DNA of 22,399 nt from an uncultured Collinsella sp. (GCA_902494815.1 CABUVB010000008.1:1-22399); one strand, 5' to 3'; positions 14,556 through 21,943 are shown, counted from the stretch's first letter. Made by a program: numbers and translations. Notes: generated by a model not told the origin, from the letters alone.

Positions 14556-15138
14556 CGGGCTCGACCGTCCAGGTGATCGTTGCAACCTGATCGCCTTCGC
14601 CGGTTACGCGGAAGATGTCGCGCGTGACGCGGGCGACGTTTCCGCTTGTCTTGAGCTTAATTTTGTCCTTGCCGCCGGCAATGCCCTGGTAGCCCATGTC
14701 GAAGGCTGCATTCTTGGAAAGATCGAGGCCCGTCCCCTGCATTGCGGCGCTGGCGTTCTGGAGCGCGCCGTCGGGGCCAACCTTAAAGTCGATGGAGTTC
14801 TGTGCGGTTCCGGCTTTGGCGTCGGCAGCAATGGTCCAGGTGTTCATGGCGTCGATCTTCATGTTGGTGACATGGATGCCGTAGGCCGAATGATTGTCGA
14901 TGGTGGTCGCGTCTTCTGAGGGGCCCTGAAGCGTGCCGTCGGCCTTGGCGACGAAGGGAATAACCGTCGGAACTTTGAACTCAACGTTGTCGATCTCGGT
15001 CCTGACCATTACTTTCGTGGTTCCAACGCGCCCGGCTGCCATAGCTGGCGTCGGGGCGGCGCCCATTGCGAGCGCGAGCGCGAGCCCTGCACCCACGACG
15101 AGCGCTCTGGCTCCGTTCATATTCCTGGTGATGTCCAT
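14539..15138 (-). CDS. Secreted beta-rich protein, WxL-like
   Basis: A 199-residue exported protein. Its signal peptide (about 1-36) has the core GLALALAMGAAP and ends PAMAA. The mature part is polar, beta-rich and free of cysteine. It contains EFKVPTVIPFVAKADGTLQ, a segment with NHSAYGIHVTNMKID, and a C-terminal VATITWTVEPG. This layout is reminiscent of WxL-type surface domains, but the classic WxL tryptophan motifs are not clear, so the label is tentative. The start ATG at 15138 has AAAGGA upstream. Its stop overlaps the next gene (LAQTG protein), indicating coupling. A membrane- or wall-associated subunit role is inferred from position. Confidence 0.65.
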   Translation of the reverse strand: MDITRNMNGARALVVGAGLALALAMGAAPTPAMAAGRVGTTKVMVRTEIDNVEFKVPTVIPFVAKADGTLQGPSEDATTIDNHSAYGIHVTNMKIDAMNTWTIAADAKAGTAQNSIDFKVGPDGALQNASAAMQGTGLDLSKNAAFDMGYQGIAGGKDKIKLKTSGNVARVTRDIFRVTGEGDQVATITWTVEPGAHTA

Positions 15139-15227
15139 GGTCGTTCCTTTCTATTCGCCGCGGGCCGTCCCCGCGATGATTGGACGAATGCTGGTGAATC
15201 GCGTGCGGTGCCGCGTCGACCGGAAAG

Positions 15228-15737
15228 CTAGTTCTCGGCTTGCTCAACCCGTACCTTGACACGTGTCGGATTGCCGTGGCTGTCGAGGGTCTTTGTATCG
15301 AGTGCCTGGATCTCGATGTACGCCTCGCCTTCTTTGATGTCGCCGGCGGGGCACGTCTCGATTGTCTTGCCGGTCTCGACCACACCGGATTCGTACATGG
15401 TCTCGTCGTTTTGGATGACGCGGAATCGCTGGGGAAATTTATTGTCTTGGACGTTTTGCACGTTGACGCGCAGCTTGCCGTCCTCCTGCAGCTGGGCGAC
15501 CGGTGCGACCGAAATCGTCATCATGTTGTCGCGGACGATGGCGTCGAGCTCATCTTGGATTTCCTGGCGCGTTTTGCCCTCCGCCGTCGTAACCGAAGCG
15601 CCCGCTTCGGGTACGGGCTGCGACTGCCAAGCGTATAGTCCTACGGCGACAAGGGCGCAGACGATGGCCAAACAGGCAACGATGAGCTTCTTGCGACGAC
15701 CCAGGTCTGCAAAGTGGGGTGGCTTCTTCGCACTCAT
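15228..15737 (-). CDS. Membrane-anchored extracytoplasmic protein
   Basis: A 169-residue protein with a basic N-terminus (LGRRKK), one membrane helix (about 18-40) and an outer domain. A segment KTRQEIQDELDAIVRDNMM leads into MTISVAPVAQLQEDGKLRV and later ETMYESGVVETGKTIE. The run from a membrane anchor through a beta-strand module with YESG and a turn resembles small surface proteins encoded beside WxL-like or sortase loci in Gram-positives; this is recollection of a pattern and I have no family name for it. ATG 15737 has AAGGAT upstream and overlaps the upstream gene's stop (ATGA), so it is coupled to the 98-aa gene. The 89-bp gap to the next gene has a small GC hairpin (15159-15175) without a T-run. 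Confidence 0.7.
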   Translation of the reverse strand: MSAKKPPHFADLGRRKKLIVACLAIVCALVAVGLYAWQSQPVPEAGASVTTAEGKTRQEIQDELDAIVRDNMMTISVAPVAQLQEDGKLRVNVQNVQDNKFPQRFRVIQNDETMYESGVVETGKTIETCPAGDIKEGEAYIEIQALDTKTLDSHGNPTRVKVRVEQAEN

Positions 15738-16030
15738 GCGGCATCCTTGGCGGTATAGATGCGCGCAAAGGTGGACGGGTCCGCTCCAAAGAGCATGTGA
15801 AGCATCAGGCGGCGCGAGTAGACAAGCTCGTCGAAGTCGGGAGGAAGCTCGATGTCGTGGATATGCGCGATGTGGTGGGCGAGCGCCGAGAACGACTCGG
15901 GGTCGCAGATCACATCGGTGGTAACGTGGTAGACCGCCGTATCGGGGAATGCCTCTTCGTCGAAAGGCAGGAGATGGGGATCGTCGTCGACTTCGATGGC
16001 GATGCCGTACTGGGGCCAGTAATATGCCAT
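15734..16030 (-). CDS. Small cytoplasmic protein of unknown function
   Basis: A 98-residue protein, first gene of the envelope locus. No signal peptide or membrane helix is seen. It opens MAYYWPQYGIAIEVDDDPH, acidic and aromatic, and includes HHIAHIHD with four histidines and ends with RRLMLHMLFGADPSTFARIY. ATG 16030 has GGGAGG upstream and the gene overlaps the next by ATGA, good support for translation. IEVDDD recalls the acidic core of small nuclease folds, but the rest of such a fold is absent, so I assign no function. A partner or regulator of the exported proteins is possible. Confidence 0.65.
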   Translation of the reverse strand: MAYYWPQYGIAIEVDDDPHLLPFDEEAFPDTAVYHVTTDVICDPESFSALAHHIAHIHDIELPPDFDELVYSRRLMLHMLFGADPSTFARIYTAKDAA

Positions 16031-16050
16031 GGGAACCTCCCTGCTTCTGG

Positions 16051-16074
16051 GCCAAAACTTCTATCGGTTTTGGC
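16051..16074. promoter_or_regulatory. Perfect hairpin in the leader of the envelope locus
   Basis: GCCAAAAC and GTTTTGGC form a perfect 8-bp stem with an 8-nt loop (TTCTATCG on the plus strand). It ends 20 bp before the start of the 98-aa gene. It may be an RNA leader element or an operator. No T-run follows on the minus strand, so a terminator is unlikely. Confidence 0.45.
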
Positions 16075-16102
16075 TGTCGACGCCGACCGTATCAGCCGCT
16101 AC

Positions 16103-16131
16103 TTGACCAATTTCTGACCAAATGCTTGACG
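16103..16131. repeat. Phased short direct repeats in the divergent spacer
   Basis: TTGACC (16103), CTGACC (16114) and TTGACG (16126) recur at 11- and 12-bp steps, about one helical turn, upstream of the envelope locus. The first two extend to TGACCAA. Such spacing is typical of binding sites for a transcription regulator acting on one face of DNA. Confidence 0.4.
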
Positions 16132-16375
16132 GATTGGCGTCTCCGCAGGTAAAAGGCGGCAAAAAATACTCCAACTTTTTTCGAGCGACAATCGCGCGGT
16201 CGGCGACGGCGGGGCCATATGTGTCAAAAGCATCGTCTGCCGAGGAAATCAAGCCGCTCGCCGAATTGCACGAACGTAAAAAACGCCAATTATGGAGACG
16301 GTCTCGAACACGTCGACGAAACGATGCGGTAACATCTCCCTGCAAACACTGTAGTTAGCTAAAGGGGGAGTTCGC
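16122..16375. other. Spacer segment with possible conserved element or small ORF
   Basis: This part of the 345-bp divergent spacer has an AAAAAA/TTTTTT pair around a 9-nt loop (16161-16181), and is open in both directions: a 78-codon plus frame (16122-16358) containing YSNFFRATIARSATAGPYVS, and a 94-codon minus frame (16061-16345). Neither has a ribosome site at its start. The segment probably also holds the promoter of the lactate operon, whose GGGGGAG site is at about 16364. I have the impression that related sequence recurs in Collinsella genomes but cannot confirm it here. Left unassigned. Confidence 0.3.
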
Positions 16376-17977
16376 GTGTCTGCAACCATCAAACCCTTCA
16401 CCGACGAGTTCGAAGAGTATGGTCGCGATGAGTCTCGCGCATCGGGCGAGGCCTCGAGCATCTCGTTTCCGACAACGGAAGACGAGGTCCGTGCCATTTT
16501 GGAAAAGCTCCATGCCGAGCGTGTTCCGGTAACGGTTCAGGGCGCCCGAACCGGCCTTGCCGCCGGCGCCGTGCCCCACGGCGGGCATATCCTCAATACT
16601 TCCCGTATGAATCGCTATTTGGGCCTTCGCCGCGATGAACAAGGCCAATTTCTGCTGCGCGTGGAGCCGGGCGTTGTGCTCTCGGAGCTGCGCAAGCAGC
16701 TGAGCAAGAAGGTGCTGCCGACCGCTGGTTGGGACCAGGCATCGCTTGAGGCCTACGAGGAGTTCCAAGAGGCTCCCGAGCAGTTTTTTCCCACCGATCC
16801 CACCGAGGCGTCTGCCTGTCTGGGCGGCATGGCGGCATGTAACGCCTCCGGTGCCCGCAGCTACGCCTACGGCCCCATGCGCCCACATATCACGGGACTC
16901 CACGTCGTGCTGGCTGATGGCGATTTGCTTGAGCTTCGGCGCGGCGAGGCTTTTGCCCAGGGCCGCCACCTGTCGCTCGTGACGGCAGCGGGCCGTACAC
17001 TCGAGCTCGATCTTCCCGGCTATACCATGCCCAAGACAAAAAATGCTTCGGGCTATTTCGTTGCTGACGATATGGATGCCATCGATCTGTTTATCGGTGC
17101 GTGTGGCACAATCGGCGTCATCACCGAACTCGAGATTGCCCTGCAGGTGGCACCCGCGGTCGTTTGGGGCGTGAGCTGCTTCTTCGACAGCGAAGACAAG
17201 GCCGTGTCCTTCACCGATTCTGTGCGTCCCGTTCTGTCCCACGCGGCTGCCATCGAGTATTTCGATGCGGGCGCCCTGGATATCCTGCGTCGTCAGCGTG
17301 AGCAGTCGACCGCGTTCGCCTCGCTGCCGGCGCTCGACAAAGACGCCAAGGTCTGTGTCTACGTGGAGCTCGACTGCGACGACGAAGCCCAGGCGACTGA
17401 GGAGCTGTATCACTTGGGCTGGGTGCTGGAGCTTGCGGGCGGCCGCGACGATGCGACATGGGTCGCGCGCACCGAGGTCGATCGCGAATGCCAGCGATTC
17501 TTCCGCCATGCGGTGCCCGAGAGCGTCAACATGCTCATCGACGAGCGTCGCCGCACGGATCCCACCATCACCAAGCTGGGCTCGGACATGTCGGTGCCCA
17601 ACGCGCGCTTGGCCGATGTCATCGCCCTTTATCGCCGCACGTTGGCCGAAAGTGGGCTTGAATCTGCCGCCTGGGGGCACATCGGTAACAACCATCTGCA
17701 TGTGAACATTCTGCCGCGCGATGCGCAGGATTACCGCCGCGGCGGAGAACTCTTTGCCCAGTGGGCTTCCGAGGTCACGGCCATGGGTGGCGCCGTCTCC
17801 GCCGAACACGGCGTCGGCAAGATCAAGGCGGGCTTCTTGGAGACGATGTACGGTCACGAGGCCATGGTCGAGTCGGCGCGGCTCAAGCTCCAGCTTGATC
17901 CTGCCGGGCAGCTGGGCCGCGGTAACCTGTTTTCGGAGAAGCTCTTGGATGAGCTCGTCCAGAAAGGGGGCGCGTGA
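16376..17977 (+). CDS. lctD: FAD-linked D-lactate dehydrogenase, LctD type
   Basis: A 533-residue FAD_binding_4/FAD-oxidase_C protein of the GlcD/Dld group. The FAD-binding loop VQGARTGLAAGAVP is at 54-67; TDPTEASACLGGMAACNASG at 139-158; GACGTIGVITELEIAL at 240-255. In the C-terminal half, HIGNNHLHVN (434-443) and SAEHGVGKIK (474-483) are the metal/substrate histidine motifs of this family. Position immediately upstream of etfB and a ferredoxin-fused etfA indicates the Etf-coupled lactate dehydrogenase known from Acetobacterium woodii (LctBCD), which oxidises lactate to pyruvate in the cytoplasm. Glycolate or another 2-hydroxyacid is an alternative substrate. GTG 16376 has GGGGGAG upstream. 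The gene overlaps or nearly touches etfB. Confidence 0.85.
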   Translation: MSATIKPFTDEFEEYGRDESRASGEASSISFPTTEDEVRAILEKLHAERVPVTVQGARTGLAAGAVPHGGHILNTSRMNRYLGLRRDEQGQFLLRVEPGVVLSELRKQLSKKVLPTAGWDQASLEAYEEFQEAPEQFFPTDPTEASACLGGMAACNASGARSYAYGPMRPHITGLHVVLADGDLLELRRGEAFAQGRHLSLVTAAGRTLELDLPGYTMPKTKNASGYFVADDMDAIDLFIGACGTIGVITELEIALQVAPAVVWGVSCFFDSEDKAVSFTDSVRPVLSHAAAIEYFDAGALDILRRQREQSTAFASLPALDKDAKVCVYVELDCDDEAQATEELYHLGWVLELAGGRDDATWVARTEVDRECQRFFRHAVPESVNMLIDERRRTDPTITKLGSDMSVPNARLADVIALYRRTLAESGLESAAWGHIGNNHLHVNILPRDAQDYRRGGELFAQWASEVTAMGGAVSAEHGVGKIKAGFLETMYGHEAMVESARLKLQLDPAGQLGRGNLFSEKLLDELVQKGGA

Positions 17978-17979
17978 AG

Positions 17980-18795
17980 ATGAGCGATTTCCATATGGTG
18001 GTGTGCGTCAAGGCGGTGCCGGGAAGCACCGAGGTCAAGATGGACCCCAAGACCAATACGATTGTGCGCGATGGCAAACAGGCGGTCATTAATCCCTTTG
18101 ACGCGAGCGCTTTGGAATGCGCGCTGGCACTGAAGGACGACTTTATCGGCTTTGGCATGGACGTGCGCGTAACGGTGGTGTCGATGGGCATCCCCGCGAC
18201 CGAATCGCTGCTGCGCGACTGCATCGCCCGAGGCGCCGATGACGCACTGCTGCTGACCGACCGCGCCTTTGCAGGTGCCGATACCCTGGCAACCACCTAT
18301 GCCCTCAAGTGCGGCATCGAGGCGCTCGACGAGGACTTCGACCTGCTCATCTGCGGCAAGATGGCGGTGGACGGCGATACGGCCCAGATTGGTCCCGAGC
18401 TTGCCGGTGCCTTTGAGATTCCCTGCGTGACCGACGTGAGCTGCGTGCAGAGCGCGGGCTTTACGACTTGTGGTTCACTGGCGCTTGTTCACGGCTGCGA
18501 TGCCGGCGAGGAGACGGTCTATCTTGAGATGCCGTGTGCGTTGACGACCGCCAAGGAGATTGGCCAACTGCGCATGCCGAGCATTGCCGGTATTCGCGCG
18601 GCCGAGGAGGCGGACGTGCGCGTAGTCAACGCTGCCGACGTGCATGCCGACCCCGCGCGCTGCGGCCTTGCCGGCTCGCCGACACAGGTCGTGCGATCGT
18701 TTGTGCCCGACCGCGACCAAACGTGCGAGGCCGTTGACGGAACGGCGTCCGAGCAGGCGGCAAGACTTGCCAAGATTATCGAGGGGATGGCATAG
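17980..18795 (+). CDS. etfB: Electron transfer flavoprotein beta subunit, bifurcating type
   Basis: A 271-residue EtfB. Signature segments are VCVKAVPGSTEVKMDP (8-23), INPFDASALECAL (37-49), GADDALLLTDRAFAGADT (85-102) and GKMAVDGDTAQIGPELA (126-142). The DGDTAQxGP segment is found in confurcating/bifurcating Etfs, where EtfB carries a FAD instead of AMP. With EtfA it receives electrons from ferredoxin and lactate dehydrogenase and passes them to NAD+. I place the start at ATG 17980, about 9 nt after GGGGG; GTG 17974, which overlaps the lctD stop, would add two residues. It is followed at once by etfA. Confidence 0.9.
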   Translation: MSDFHMVVCVKAVPGSTEVKMDPKTNTIVRDGKQAVINPFDASALECALALKDDFIGFGMDVRVTVVSMGIPATESLLRDCIARGADDALLLTDRAFAGADTLATTYALKCGIEALDEDFDLLICGKMAVDGDTAQIGPELAGAFEIPCVTDVSCVQSAGFTTCGSLALVHGCDAGEETVYLEMPCALTTAKEIGQLRMPSIAGIRAAEEADVRVVNAADVHADPARCGLAGSPTQVVRSFVPDRDQTCEAVDGTASEQAARLAKIIEGMA

Positions 18796-20001
18796 ATGAG
18801 CGGGCTGATTATCGATAGCGAAGCCTGTATCGGCTGCGGTCGCTGCGTTCGCGCCTGTGCCTCGGGCGGCATCGTAGTGGAAGGCGAGCGGCCCAACCGT
18901 TGCGCCCGCGTAACCGACGGCTGCATCCTATGCGGCGGGTGCGTCGACGCCTGCCCTGTCAACGCCATCTCGATTGAGCGTGACGAGGCCGCTGGCGCGG
19001 TGGACCTTGATGCATATCGAGACATTTGGGTATTCGTGCAGACCGACGAGCACGATACGGTGACTCCCGTTGCCTATGAGCTCATGGGCAAGGGACGCGA
19101 GCTTGCCGATGCTCGTGGTTGCCGTCTGGTGGCATTGGCCGGCATGAGCCCCGAGAGCTCGCTCAAGGACCTGGAGCATCTGGTTTGCGCCGGTGCAGAC
19201 GAGGTCCTGGTCTGTCGCGACGAGCGTCTGCGCCAGAACGATGCGGAGGTTTACGCCCGGCTGATCTGCGATTTGGTGGCAGAGCGCAAGCCCGAGGCCA
19301 TTCTGTACGGTGCGACCGCCTTTGGCCGCGAACTGGCACCCGGCGTTGCCGTGCGTTTGCAGACGGGCCTTACGGCTGACTGCACCGTACTTTCGATGGA
19401 TACGGAGACGGGGCTGCTGCAACAGACGCGTCCGGCGTTTGGCGGCAACCTGATGGCCACCATCGTCTGCCCCAATCATCGTCCTCAGATGGCAACGGTG
19501 CGTCCCGGCATCTTTAAGGCGCCCGACTTTGACTACGGCCGCTCCGGCACGATCACCCAGATATCGCTTGCGGATGATGCTAAGGCTCGTGTCGAGATCT
19601 CGATTCCCGCCGAGGAGTGGGGGCAGCAGGCATCAATTGCCGATGCCGAGCGCCTGGTCGTGGTGGGTCGCGGCATTGGTTCCAAGAAAAACCTGCCGCT
19701 GATGCGAAGGCTCGCCGAGGCTCTGGGAGCCGAGCTTGGCTGCACGCGACCTGTCGTGGAGGCCGGCTGGTTGGAGTATCGCCATCAGATTGGCCAGACG
19801 GGCGTATCGGTTTCGCCCAAGATTCTCGTGAGTATCGGTGTTTCGGGCGCCATCCAGCATCTTGCCGGCATCGGTGGGGCGGAGTGCATTATCGCCATCA
19901 ACGAGGACCCGGATGCCCCCATCTTTGGTGCTGCCCAGTATAAGGTTGTCGGCGATGCCGTCGAGGTCGTCGAGGAGCTGCTGGCCCAGCTTGAGCGCTA
20001 G
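18796..20001 (+). CDS. etfA: Electron transfer flavoprotein alpha subunit with N-terminal ferredoxin domain
   Basis: A 401-residue EtfA fused to a ferredoxin-like domain. Two complete cluster motifs are visible: C11, C14, C17, C21 and C43, C46, C49, C53 (both CX2CX2CX3C), so two [4Fe-4S] clusters are expected. The Etf part starts near 75. TRPAFGGNLMATI (211-223) and RPGIF lie in domain I; the FAD site includes VVVGRGIGSKKNLPL (288-302), GQTGVSVSPKI (333-343), SGAIQH (350-355) and INEDPDAPIF (368-377). The ferredoxin fusion is typical of LctC in Etf-coupled lactate dehydrogenase and would take electrons from reduced ferredoxin. ATG 18796 directly follows the etfB stop. Its stop codon overlaps that of the opposing HD gene. 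Confidence 0.9.
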   Translation: MSGLIIDSEACIGCGRCVRACASGGIVVEGERPNRCARVTDGCILCGGCVDACPVNAISIERDEAAGAVDLDAYRDIWVFVQTDEHDTVTPVAYELMGKGRELADARGCRLVALAGMSPESSLKDLEHLVCAGADEVLVCRDERLRQNDAEVYARLICDLVAERKPEAILYGATAFGRELAPGVAVRLQTGLTADCTVLSMDTETGLLQQTRPAFGGNLMATIVCPNHRPQMATVRPGIFKAPDFDYGRSGTITQISLADDAKARVEISIPAEEWGQQASIADAERLVVVGRGIGSKKNLPLMRRLAEALGAELGCTRPVVEAGWLEYRHQIGQTGVSVSPKILVSIGVSGAIQHLAGIGGAECIIAINEDPDAPIFGAAQYKVVGDAVEVVEELLAQLER

Positions 20002-20810
20002 GCGTGCGCCAACCAGTCGCGCGTCTCGTCCTTTAGGCGCTCCCAGGTCGCTTGCGTGGCGGGATCGGTAAAGGGGCGCGCAATGCCAAAGGGCGCGTCG
20101 AGCAGGCGGTAGATATCGCCCTGCTCACGCGCCAGCGCGCGGCTCGCTGGATAGACGAGCTCAAACATAAAGCAGATGAGTCCCACCAGGTAGTCTGCGG
20201 GCTCGTTGCGTTCATCGCGTGCGACGCAGCGGCGCTCGTCAAAGGCAGCGAGAGCCGGTGTCGAGAACCGGCTGGCGAGAAATGTGTCCTTATCAACCTT
20301 GAGGATGGTGTCGACGGTGCTGTCGGCGATGGTGCGCATAATGTCGATTTTGTCGCCATCGCGCACGATATCGCAGAAGCGCCGTGTGCGCTCGTCGAGT
20401 TGTGCCGGCAGGCGAAAGTCGCTGTGATAGGCGATGCTCGCGCGGATGAGCTCATCTTCTGCCGGATCATCGATAAAGTCGCGGATGCTCGTTACGGCGG
20501 GCGCATCGGCGGGGTTCTCGCCAAAGAGGATCCCGACGCCCAACGCTGCGTGGCTCATACTCTCGGCGTCCTTAAAGGTGTCCCAGCGCCGCAACTGTTC
20601 AAAGCGTCCCATATCGTGTAACAGGCCGCAAAGCCAGGCCAGGTCAATATCCTCTGTCGACCAGCCCTGCTCGCGCGCCACGGCATCGCATGCCTCGGCA
20701 ACGTGGTACGTATGCTCGATTTTGAGCGCGATACGTGGATTGGCGGCATCGTAAGCATCGGTATAGCGTTTGAAGGCCGCGGTCGCCCGGCCCCGATCGA
20801 TAGCTGTCAT
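19998..20810 (-). CDS. HD-domain metal-dependent phosphohydrolase
   Basis: A 270-residue HD-domain protein. The motif series is H33/H36 (IEHTYHV), HD at 65-66 (CGLLHDMGRFEQ), a second histidine region around ESMSHAA (H87) and IAYHSDFRLP, and an Asp in VRDGDKIDIM. These should bind divalent metal and hydrolyse a phosphoester, perhaps a nucleotide. The substrate is not evident. Start ATG 20810 has AGGAAG upstream. It lies tail to tail with etfA and shares the bases CTAG, so both stops are read from the same 4 bp. It is divergent from azlC, with an inverted repeat in the spacer. Not obviously related to either neighbouring pathway. Confidence 0.85.
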   Translation of the reverse strand: MTAIDRGRATAAFKRYTDAYDAANPRIALKIEHTYHVAEACDAVAREQGWSTEDIDLAWLCGLLHDMGRFEQLRRWDTFKDAESMSHAALGVGILFGENPADAPAVTSIRDFIDDPAEDELIRASIAYHSDFRLPAQLDERTRRFCDIVRDGDKIDIMRTIADSTVDTILKVDKDTFLASRFSTPALAAFDERRCVARDERNEPADYLVGLICFMFELVYPASRALAREQGDIYRLLDAPFGIARPFTDPATQATWERLKDETRDWLAHA

Positions 20811-20841
20811 AATGACTTCCTAAAAAGCTGTGTCTTTCGAT

Positions 20842-20877
20842 CCGGTGGCAATTGTAGGTGAACTCGGTTGCCACCGG
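20842..20877. promoter_or_regulatory. Perfect inverted repeat between HD gene and azlC
   Basis: CCGGTGGCAA and TTGCCACCGG form a perfect 10-bp inverted repeat around a 16-bp centre, 32 bp upstream of the HD start and 60 bp before azlC. A minus-strand TACAAT (5 of 6 to a -10) lies between the arms, so it may be an operator over a promoter or, if transcribed, a stem in the HD leader. No downstream T-run is present. Confidence 0.5.
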
Positions 20878-20937
20878 GCGATGATTCTGCTGCGTCGTTG
20901 AATGCGGCTCGGAAATCTTGTCGGGACGAGGAACGCT

Positions 20938-21630
20938 ATGGTGCTCAAAATCGTTAAAACCGTCTGGCCGGTGATGCTTACCTATGTTGCGATAGGCGCG
21001 CCGTGCGGAATGATTATGGCGCAGACGGGGATGGAGCCCTGGATGGTTTTTGCTCTGAGCAGCACGTTTGTGACGGGTAGCGGCCAGTTTATGGTCTGCA
21101 ATCTGTGGCTGGCAGGTGTGCCTGCGGCATCGATCGTGGCGAGCGTCGCCGCAATCTCCTCGCGCTTTGCGCTTTATTCGGCATCAATCGCGCCCCATCT
21201 GAGGGGTGCCTCGAAGCGTCAGGCGCTGGCCGTTGCCGCGACGCTTACCGAGGAGGCATATGGCATCTCGCTTGCCAGGCTGGTTGAGGGGGAGGATTGG
21301 GGTCCGCACGAGTCCTTTGTGCTCAACGCGATCCTCATCGCGACATGGGGCGTTTCGTGTACGACGGGCGCCATCGTCGGTGCCGTTGTCGATGTTCCAA
21401 CCGCTATTGCGGGTTTTGTCTGCACCTCGCTCTTTATTTGCCTGCTCTTTTCGCAGCGACTGTCGCGCGGTAATGTCGTGGCTGCCGTTATGGCTGCGGT
21501 GTCTGTCGCCATATGCAAGTTCTTGGGGTGGACGAATATCGCCGTGCCGGCAAGCGTGCTCGTCGGCGTTGCCGCGGCGCTTGCGTGCGATGCTTTCGCC
21601 GAAGGAAGGGGCGCTTGCGATGCCCGTTAA
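20938..21630 (+). CDS. azlC: AzlC-family branched-chain amino acid permease subunit
   Basis: A 230-residue polytopic membrane protein, the large subunit of the AzlCD exporter for branched-chain amino acids. Motifs are PVMLTYVAIGAPCGMIM, FVTGSGQFMVCNLW and SRFALYSASIAPHL, which match AzlC, followed by LTEEAYGISLAR and several hydrophobic segments. ATG 20938 is preferred because GAGGAA lies 6 nt upstream; an ATG at 20902 has none. Length fits the family. It overlaps azlD by 11 bp. Confidence 0.85.
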   Translation: MVLKIVKTVWPVMLTYVAIGAPCGMIMAQTGMEPWMVFALSSTFVTGSGQFMVCNLWLAGVPAASIVASVAAISSRFALYSASIAPHLRGASKRQALAVAATLTEEAYGISLARLVEGEDWGPHESFVLNAILIATWGVSCTTGAIVGAVVDVPTAIAGFVCTSLFICLLFSQRLSRGNVVAAVMAAVSVAICKFLGWTNIAVPASVLVGVAAALACDAFAEGRGACDAR

Positions 21631-21943
21631 TGAGTTTTTGGTCCTGTGGCTGTCGTCATGGGCGGCTATCGCGTTTTTCCGCATTGCCCCGGCGTTTGCC
21701 TTGCGCGGGAGAACGCTGTCGCCCCGCGTTACCGAGGCCTTGGGTTATATTCCGCCCGCTGCCTTTGCGGCACTGGTCGCTAACGATTTGATAAGCCCTG
21801 GCGCTTTCGACGCCGGCTTGTGGCAGGGCTTGATTCCTTGGATTGCGGCTGCCGGTGTCGTGGCGGTGGCAATCAAGACAAAGTCGATGTTGTGGTGCTG
21901 CGTCTCGGGCATCGTGTTCTATATCGTTTTGAGCTTCATATAA
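21620..21943 (+). CDS. azlD: AzlD-family branched-chain amino acid transport subunit
   Basis: A 107-residue membrane protein with about four hydrophobic segments, the small partner of AzlC. ALGYIPPAAFAALVANDL is the family's characteristic block, followed by WIAAAGVVAVAIKTKSMLWC and a hydrophobic end. ATG 21620 lies inside the end of azlC, 9 nt after GGAAGGGG, consistent with coupled translation. The 142-bp spacer after it shows only a weak GC hairpin and no clear terminator. Confidence 0.85.
   Translation: MPVNEFLVLWLSSWAAIAFFRIAPAFALRGRTLSPRVTEALGYIPPAAFAALVANDLISPGAFDAGLWQGLIPWIAAAGVVAVAIKTKSMLWCCVSGIVFYIVLSFI

Noticed and set aside
15159..15175. Intrinsic terminator between the 169-aa and 199-aa genes
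   Set aside because: A 6-bp GC stem exists but no T-run follows on the minus strand.
15734..16030. DUF559/Vsr-like nuclease
   Set aside because: Only an IEVDDD stretch recalls such folds; the following conserved strands and residues are missing.
16122..16358. 78-aa protein-coding gene
   Set aside because: No ribosome site at its start and an equally open frame on the other strand; kept only as an unassigned element.
16355..17857. 500-codon open frame on the minus strand
   Set aside because: Antisense to lctD, which has full FAD-oxidase motifs; no domain or ribosome site supports it.
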